From: G020350405 sp964513655
GTDB taxonomy: Bacteria > Planctomycetota > Phycisphaerae > Sedimentisphaerales > Anaerobacaceae
Assembly (NCBI GenBank): GCA_964513655.1
Contig: CAZENQ010000055.1
Location: 1 to 18,624, forward strand
Reading direction: 5' to 3'
DNA length: 18,624 bases
In this document: one piece after another, positions 14,547 through 18,624 of the stretch
How positions within the stretch are numbered: the stretch's first letter is position 1
Layout: each line of letters begins with the position of its first letter
The notes under the pieces: generated by a model
What the model was told of the DNA's origin: nothing
What the model saw: only the letters and a program-made list of their open reading frames with translations
Database searches by the model: none
Made by a program: the position numbers and the translations under genes

Positions 14547-15236
14547 ATGAGGCGGTTTGCTGTTATAGGATTGGGGCGCTTCGGAAAAAAATTGGCCATC
14601 GCCCTGGCAATGAGCGGAGCTGAAGTCATCGCCATCGATAAAAACAGAGACGAGATTGAGCTGATTCGTGACCAGGTAAGTCACGCCGTCAGGCTCGACA
14701 GCACAGATGAAGAGGCTCTAAAAGCCCAAGGCATTGATAAGGTTGATGTAGCCATAATCGGTATAGGGCAGGGCACAGGACGTGGCTTCGAATCCGCTAT
14801 TCTGACGGTCGTTAATCTAAAGCAGATGGGCGTAAAGCAGATATACGCAAGGGCGGAAGACCCTATCGCCGGCGAGGTCTTTTCCAAGGTCGGCGCCACC
14901 GACGTAATTTACCCGGAAATCGAGTCGGCCCAGAGGTGGGCATATAAGCTTATCGCACCGCAAATCGGCGAAAAAATCGATTTCGCTCCCGGCTACAGCC
15001 TCGCCCGCGTAAAAGCTCCGGCCAGCTTCGACGAAAAAACCGTCCTGGATTTGCAGCTCCGCCAGAAGTACAACGTCAACCTCGTTGCCATCAAAAGGGG
15101 CGAGCACAGCAAGGCAAAAAAAGCCGAAAGGCAGCAGGTCATCAATGTCCCTATGCCGAACACGGTCATTTATCAGGACGATATCCTAATGGTCGCAGGC
15201 TCCGACGCCGACCTCGCAAAACTACCACAGGAATAA
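14547..15236 (+). CDS. TrkA/KtrA-type RCK protein (K+ channel gating subunit)
   Basis: A cytoplasmic ring-forming regulator that gates the TrkH/KtrB pore by binding nucleotides. Residues 1-135 are an RCK_N Rossmann domain with GLGRFG (8-13), the acidic D31 after strand 2 (AIDKNRD), and DSTDEEAL (51-58). Residues 145-229 are an RCK_C domain. The linker has EIESAQRWAYKL, typical for KtrA/TrkA. The length (229) fits KtrA, with a single RCK unit, rather than the duplicated enterobacterial TrkA. AGGAG lies about 7 bases before the ATG. It follows the channel gene in the same direction, so the two form a two-gene operon. No terminator with a T run is seen downstream before the convergent gene at 15333. 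Confidence 0.93.
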   Translation: MRRFAVIGLGRFGKKLAIALAMSGAEVIAIDKNRDEIELIRDQVSHAVRLDSTDEEALKAQGIDKVDVAIIGIGQGTGRGFESAILTVVNLKQMGVKQIYARAEDPIAGEVFSKVGATDVIYPEIESAQRWAYKLIAPQIGEKIDFAPGYSLARVKAPASFDEKTVLDLQLRQKYNVNLVAIKRGEHSKAKKAERQQVINVPMPNTVIYQDDILMVAGSDADLAKLPQE

Positions 15237-15286
15237 AAACGCTCTCCTTCCTGACCCGCTTGTCCCCGAGAATCCGCCACCTTTGG

Positions 15287-15305
15287 CCCTGCAGCAGGGG
15301 ATCCA
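15287..15305 (+). repeat. Small hairpin with GGATCCA, left of the STAND gene
   Basis: CCCTG (15287-15291) and CAGGG (15295-15299) form a 5-bp stem that runs straight into GGATCCA (15299-15305). The same hairpin-then-GGATCCA layout, in the same orientation, is found at 18318-18342 on the other side of the STAND gene. It may be two copies of one REP-like dispersed element, but two small hairpins are weak evidence. Confidence 0.3.
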
Positions 15306-15332
15306 TCACCCTTCTTACTTCATAATTCCGCT

Positions 15333-18182
15333 TTATTTATCCCCTAAGGAGCGGTATTTCGCCTCCGACTCTTTCACCTTCGGGTCGAGAATCTCTTTCC
15401 TGCAGACAACCGCCTTTTTAAGCCACTGCCGGGCGTTGGCCTTATCACCCCTAATCGAGTATATCTCCCCTAACAAATCTGCCGCATCGCCCTCCGCCCA
15501 GCGGTAGTTCATACCAAGGGCCTTTTCGTAAGCCGAATTTGCAAATTTCTTAGCTTCGCCATAATCCTCTTGTGCCATATACGCCTTCGCCAAAACTATC
15601 TCCGCCCCCGGCTCATAGAACCTAAATCCCGTCCGCCCGCAAATCTTCAGGACGTTGTCTGCATCGCCAATAGCATCTTCATACCTTCCCATATCCACGC
15701 GCAGGCTGGCGTACTCAAGCAGGGCTTCAACTTCAAGTGCAGGCTGACTAACCTTACGTCCAATCTCAAGGGCATCTTGAAGATGACCTTCAGCCTCTTT
15801 ATAATTTCCCCTTCTCCTTTCAATAGCCCCGAGGCAGCGGCGACATCTTGAGACACTGTTTACAAAATTATTCCTTTCGCAAATCTCAAGGTTTTGTTCT
15901 GTAAGTTCCAATGCCTCGTTAAGTCTCCCTATTGATATGAGAAAGTCAGCATAGAAAACTCCAGTTATACTATAATCTTGATGACCAGTCGTATTTACGG
16001 AAAGCTCATCTGCTTGGCGAAAATTCTTTTCTGCTTTTCCGGTCCTGCCAAGTAGATAAGATATCCAGGCAAGAAAGGCTTTTGAATTTATAATATAATC
16101 ATCTTGCCCTGCTTTCTCCGACATTTCAAGTGCCTTTTTGGCACTTTCAGTGCCGGACTCAAACCCACCAGTTCGAAACTGAAGCTCAGCCAAGTTTTGA
16201 TAACCCCCAGAGGCATTTGTCCAGTCTTCCGCCTCAATCTGCATCTTTGTCTTTCGAACAAACAATCCTTCAGACTCTTTTGGGCTGCCTGTACTAAGAA
16301 GTGCCAAACCTGCTTCATTGAGTAGCCAGCTCTGATCCGTCATGTTACTTACAAGAGGCATTTGGGAAAGGTTGCCTTCTGGAAAGAAGGTTCTCACAAT
16401 AGATAAGTCAGTTTCCCATGCACCAAGTTTATGGCTAATTTTATAACCAGTTGGCCGACCGCCAATCTTATTTCTATAAATATAAAACACCTCACCATAA
16501 AGGCCTGCGGCACAGCCGTGATACACCTGCTCAAATAATGGCTGCATCTGCTCCAAAGTATTAGCCTCCTCGGGCGCATATTCGCCAAAATAAGCGTAAA
16601 TGCGCTGATGGCAGAGTTTCTTATTGCTCTGGTCAAAATGGGATTCAAAATATGCTTTAATCAATGGATGCGTTGCGTAAGTCTTTTTCGTCTGGTCATA
16701 AGATATAAGCCGCCAGTCCACCAAACCACCAACCAAATCTGTGAAATCAAGGTCGCTCATCCCCACCAACACATCATTGAATTTCGCAGCCTCAATTTTC
16801 TTACGAAAGACGCCGTCAAAATCATCTTCAGTTACCTCCTGCCGGAATAGCGAGAATATATACAAAAACCTCCGCTCCGCCTCAGACATCTTCTCCGCGT
16901 ATTTGCTCAAGAGCTTATTTACATCCTTAAACCGCTTCTTATCACCGAGTACAAATTTGATATCAGGCGCCTGTTTTACATCCCCATCATAGTATCGAGT
17001 TAAGTAGCCGCCCAAAGACGTCAGGCTCAATGCATGGCCTTTGTATCTATTGATAACCTCTGTCTTATCATCATCGCTTCCCTGAGCGCCCCGTTTTTTC
17101 AGCATCAACAGCGCATCCGGAATGCTCAGGTCAATCAACGGCCGATTCTCATAGCCCTGGTTCCGCCAATCATCTAAATCCTTTAACCGATAGCGTGTGG
17201 TAATCAGGCAGAGGCCTTCTTGGACTTCCACCAAATAATGAAGCAATTCCGCCAATTCGCGATGTATCATCTTGCCGAACTCGTCCCCGGCTTCCGATTT
17301 TTGCATCTGTTCAAGGCCGTCTAATACGATTAAATAAGCTCCTTGATTTATATATTCTTTTATTCTTTCTACCTTCTCCCACGTACCTTTTATTGTATCC
17401 GGCTCAACTTGCCCGCCGGACACATAACGTAAAAGGGCATTTAGAAATTGCTCAAGAAAGGCATTGCGATAAAAGCCCCACCAGAAGACTCCATCCGGCT
17501 GAATCTTATTAGCTCCCAGCTCATCGTACCACTTGCGCACCAGCGCGGATTTGCCCACACCGCCCCAGCCAATAAGCGCCCCAATCCGCACATCAGGATT
17601 CTTATACCATTGCGTTATGGTATCAAGCATATCTTTACGCCCGACAAAATTCACCTCCGGCGGCGTCTGATTATGCAAACTCGGTTCAAATGGAAACTGC
17701 TTAGGAGGTTGTTCTTGCGATGAAAGCTTTTTGATTTCCTCCAGCATTTCCTTATGTTCTTCCTGTGAGATATTCAGTGAGATACTCTGCATGTTCAGTA
17801 GCGTCTGTTTCCACGATTCAGGGTCCTTGAGTAATTCCCTTGTCAGTGAATTACTGAAATAGGAAAACAACTCGTTGCAAACTCCCAATATCTCGCTTTC
17901 ATCCTCAAGATACAAATCACTGAAAATCGCAAACTCCGTCGCCAGTTTCTCTACGTCAATGAACTTCTCACCCTCCCTGAGCTGGTTGATTTCTGCCCTG
18001 CCGATACCCTCCTCCAGCATCGCCGCAAGATGTTCCCTGATAATGACGATCCGTTTCTCCTTCTCGAAATATTTTATAGTATCATCAATAGCGTTTGCAC
18101 ATGGGTCGTTAAATTTCTCACCTATCTTCCGCGCCGCTGAATACAATATTGCTGCTATCAGACTACTTTCTATCCCAGTCAA
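15333..18182 (-). CDS. STAND (NB-ARC/NACHT-like) ATPase with TPR-like repeats
   Basis: A 949-residue signal-transduction ATPase. Residues 1-135 are a helical region with no catalytic motif I recognise; 138-152 look coiled-coil. The ATPase begins with NFVGRKDML (178-186) and has Walker A GWGGVGKS (205-212), Walker B LIVLDGLEQ (284-292), LITTRYR (326-332, R330), and GHALSLTSLGGYL (382-394), the counterpart of the GLPLAL motif. A winged-helix region ends in THPLIKAYF (504-512), the MHD-like position. Residues about 617-928 hold roughly eight TPR-like units about 40 residues apart, each with hydrophobic small-residue helices and a G-(x)3-EA turn. The TTG start has GAGGA 6 bases upstream; the next in-frame Met is 55. 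Such proteins are regulators or anti-phage sensors; which one this is cannot be told, as there is no neighbouring effector gene. Confidence 0.85.
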   Translation of the reverse strand: MTGIESSLIAAILYSAARKIGEKFNDPCANAIDDTIKYFEKEKRIVIIREHLAAMLEEGIGRAEINQLREGEKFIDVEKLATEFAIFSDLYLEDESEILGVCNELFSYFSNSLTRELLKDPESWKQTLLNMQSISLNISQEEHKEMLEEIKKLSSQEQPPKQFPFEPSLHNQTPPEVNFVGRKDMLDTITQWYKNPDVRIGALIGWGGVGKSALVRKWYDELGANKIQPDGVFWWGFYRNAFLEQFLNALLRYVSGGQVEPDTIKGTWEKVERIKEYINQGAYLIVLDGLEQMQKSEAGDEFGKMIHRELAELLHYLVEVQEGLCLITTRYRLKDLDDWRNQGYENRPLIDLSIPDALLMLKKRGAQGSDDDKTEVINRYKGHALSLTSLGGYLTRYYDGDVKQAPDIKFVLGDKKRFKDVNKLLSKYAEKMSEAERRFLYIFSLFRQEVTEDDFDGVFRKKIEAAKFNDVLVGMSDLDFTDLVGGLVDWRLISYDQTKKTYATHPLIKAYFESHFDQSNKKLCHQRIYAYFGEYAPEEANTLEQMQPLFEQVYHGCAAGLYGEVFYIYRNKIGGRPTGYKISHKLGAWETDLSIVRTFFPEGNLSQMPLVSNMTDQSWLLNEAGLALLSTGSPKESEGLFVRKTKMQIEAEDWTNASGGYQNLAELQFRTGGFESGTESAKKALEMSEKAGQDDYIINSKAFLAWISYLLGRTGKAEKNFRQADELSVNTTGHQDYSITGVFYADFLISIGRLNEALELTEQNLEICERNNFVNSVSRCRRCLGAIERRRGNYKEAEGHLQDALEIGRKVSQPALEVEALLEYASLRVDMGRYEDAIGDADNVLKICGRTGFRFYEPGAEIVLAKAYMAQEDYGEAKKFANSAYEKALGMNYRWAEGDAADLLGEIYSIRGDKANARQWLKKAVVCRKEILDPKVKESEAKYRSLGDK

Positions 18183-18200
18183 GTTTCATCCTCACTATCT

Positions 18201-18230
18201 ATCATAACAGCACATCTCCACTGCTGACAT
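18201..18230 (-). promoter_or_regulatory. Possible promoter of the STAND gene
   Basis: Read on the - strand, ATGTCA (18230-18225) and TATGAT (18206-18201) are separated by 18 bases. The implied start is only about 11-13 bases before the TTG codon, giving a very short leader that would still include the GAGGA site (18193-18189). Confidence 0.4.
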
Positions 18231-18317
18231 TTTGTTTCCCTCCATCTGCCGATTCCCCAAAAAAAACATCAGCCACTAATCCTAAAACGAAGCCAATCCT
18301 GCTCTTTACACCGCCTG

Positions 18318-18342
18318 TCCCAGCATGTCGTAGGCTGGGATC
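18318..18342 (+). repeat. REP-like hairpin with GGATCC, right of the STAND gene
   Basis: TCCCAGC (18318-18324) and GCTGGGA (18334-18340) form a perfect 7-bp stem with a 9-base loop, merging into GGATCCAG (18338-18345). The layout resembles intergenic REP-type elements that carry a G/C stem beside TGGATCC. It may be related to the hairpin at 15287-15305. The surrounding stretch 18183-18624 has no gene I can support; it holds an A-run and C-run (18405-18425) and the repeat at 18526-18546. Confidence 0.35.
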
Positions 18343-18525
18343 CAGTCTCAGTTGCTATCTCACTTGGGCCTAAATCCTAACCAAATCCCGACAAACCCGC
18401 AACACAAAAAATAAAAAAAACCCCATAATCTGCGTCTAAAAATCAATCAAATCCGCATGCGTTTTGCTCGCTCTCGCCGATTTTCCAAAAAATTTTTACT
18501 CCTTTTCTAAAAACAACTTACGAGT

Positions 18526-18553
18526 ATCGACCATCGAGAATCGACGGTCTTTT
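18526..18553 (+). repeat. Tandem 7-base repeat (ATCGANN x3) forming a hairpin
   Basis: ATCGA occurs at 18526, 18533 and 18540 in exact 7-base steps (ATCGACC, ATCGAGA, ATCGACG). GACCATCGA (18529-18537) and TCGACGGTC (18541-18549) can pair with one mismatch on this strand (a G.U wobble on the other), followed by TTTT at 18550-18553. It could be a short heptameric repeat, a terminator of a gene off the right edge, or chance. Confidence 0.35.
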
Positions 18554-18624
18554 CGCAACATCCGCGCGCCCCCCTCTACTAATGAGCGGACCCTCCGTCC
18601 GGCCCGCTTGCCGCGTCGTAGCTT

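Noticed and set aside
15237..15332. Rho-independent terminator between trkA and the STAND gene
   Set aside because: The hairpin at 15287-15299 has no T run on either strand, so I list it only as a possible repeat.
18401..18553. CRISPR array at the right end
   Set aside because: The only repeat is a 7-base unit in three copies; there are no 25-40 base repeats with spacers and no cas genes.
18183..18624. Coding region at the right end
   Set aside because: The one + strand frame (18149-18373) mostly reads antisense to the STAND start and then a hairpin repeat; no start signal or recognisable protein.

Overview
The window looks like chromosome from an anaerobic or facultatively anaerobic planctomycete, most likely class Phycisphaerae (Sedimentisphaerales-like). 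This is inferred from family resemblance, not from a marker gene. The main pointers are a single prepilin-like protein ending in the 'FMDYSVRPVGLKELW.LKWHR' style common in that group, a MerR/excisionase-type helix-turn-helix fused to a degenerate receiver domain, and a hybrid-cluster protein paired with a ferredoxin. Most of the window is housekeeping. The least ordinary parts are the STAND ATPase at the right end and the non-coding DNA in front of ilvC.

Layout. 1-1248 (+): the 3' end of hcp (hybrid-cluster protein) and a 2[4Fe-4S] ferredoxin-like partner, followed by a long hairpin terminator. 1615-2665 (+): a monocistronic prepilin-like gene with a clear promoter, a long leader and a textbook terminator. 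2749-3321 (-): the HTH/pseudo-receiver regulator. 3322-3889: a 568-base gap with two -10/-35 pairs, several stem-loops and a terminator-like hairpin, read here as a leader of ilvC and possibly a separate small RNA. 3890-5690 (+): ilvC, then a lipoprotein of unknown function. 5702-8670 (-): bioD, nadB and the RNase P RNA gene rnpB, in that transcription order. 8957-10478 (+): a TSUP (TauE/SafE) permease and pcm. 10495-12591 (+): recG. 12708-15236 (+): a two-gene K+ uptake system, TrkH/KtrB-like channel plus TrkA/KtrA RCK protein. 15333-18182 (-): a 949-residue STAND ATPase with an N-terminal helical region and about eight TPR-like repeats, convergent with trkA. 18183-18624: non-coding DNA with small hairpins and a 7-base tandem repeat.

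How the genes work together. The ferredoxin probably passes electrons to Hcp in nitrosative or oxidative stress defence. nadB (NAD synthesis) and bioD (biotin synthesis) are cofactor genes read in the same direction as rnpB; nadB and rnpB each have their own promoter-like sequence. trkH and trkA form a K+ channel and its gating subunit. The STAND protein has the sensor-repeat plus ATPase-switch design seen in signalling and anti-phage NLR-like proteins, but no recognisable catalytic effector, so its output is unknown. The ketol-acid reductoisomerase lacks the usual NADPH-phosphate-binding residues and may use NADH.
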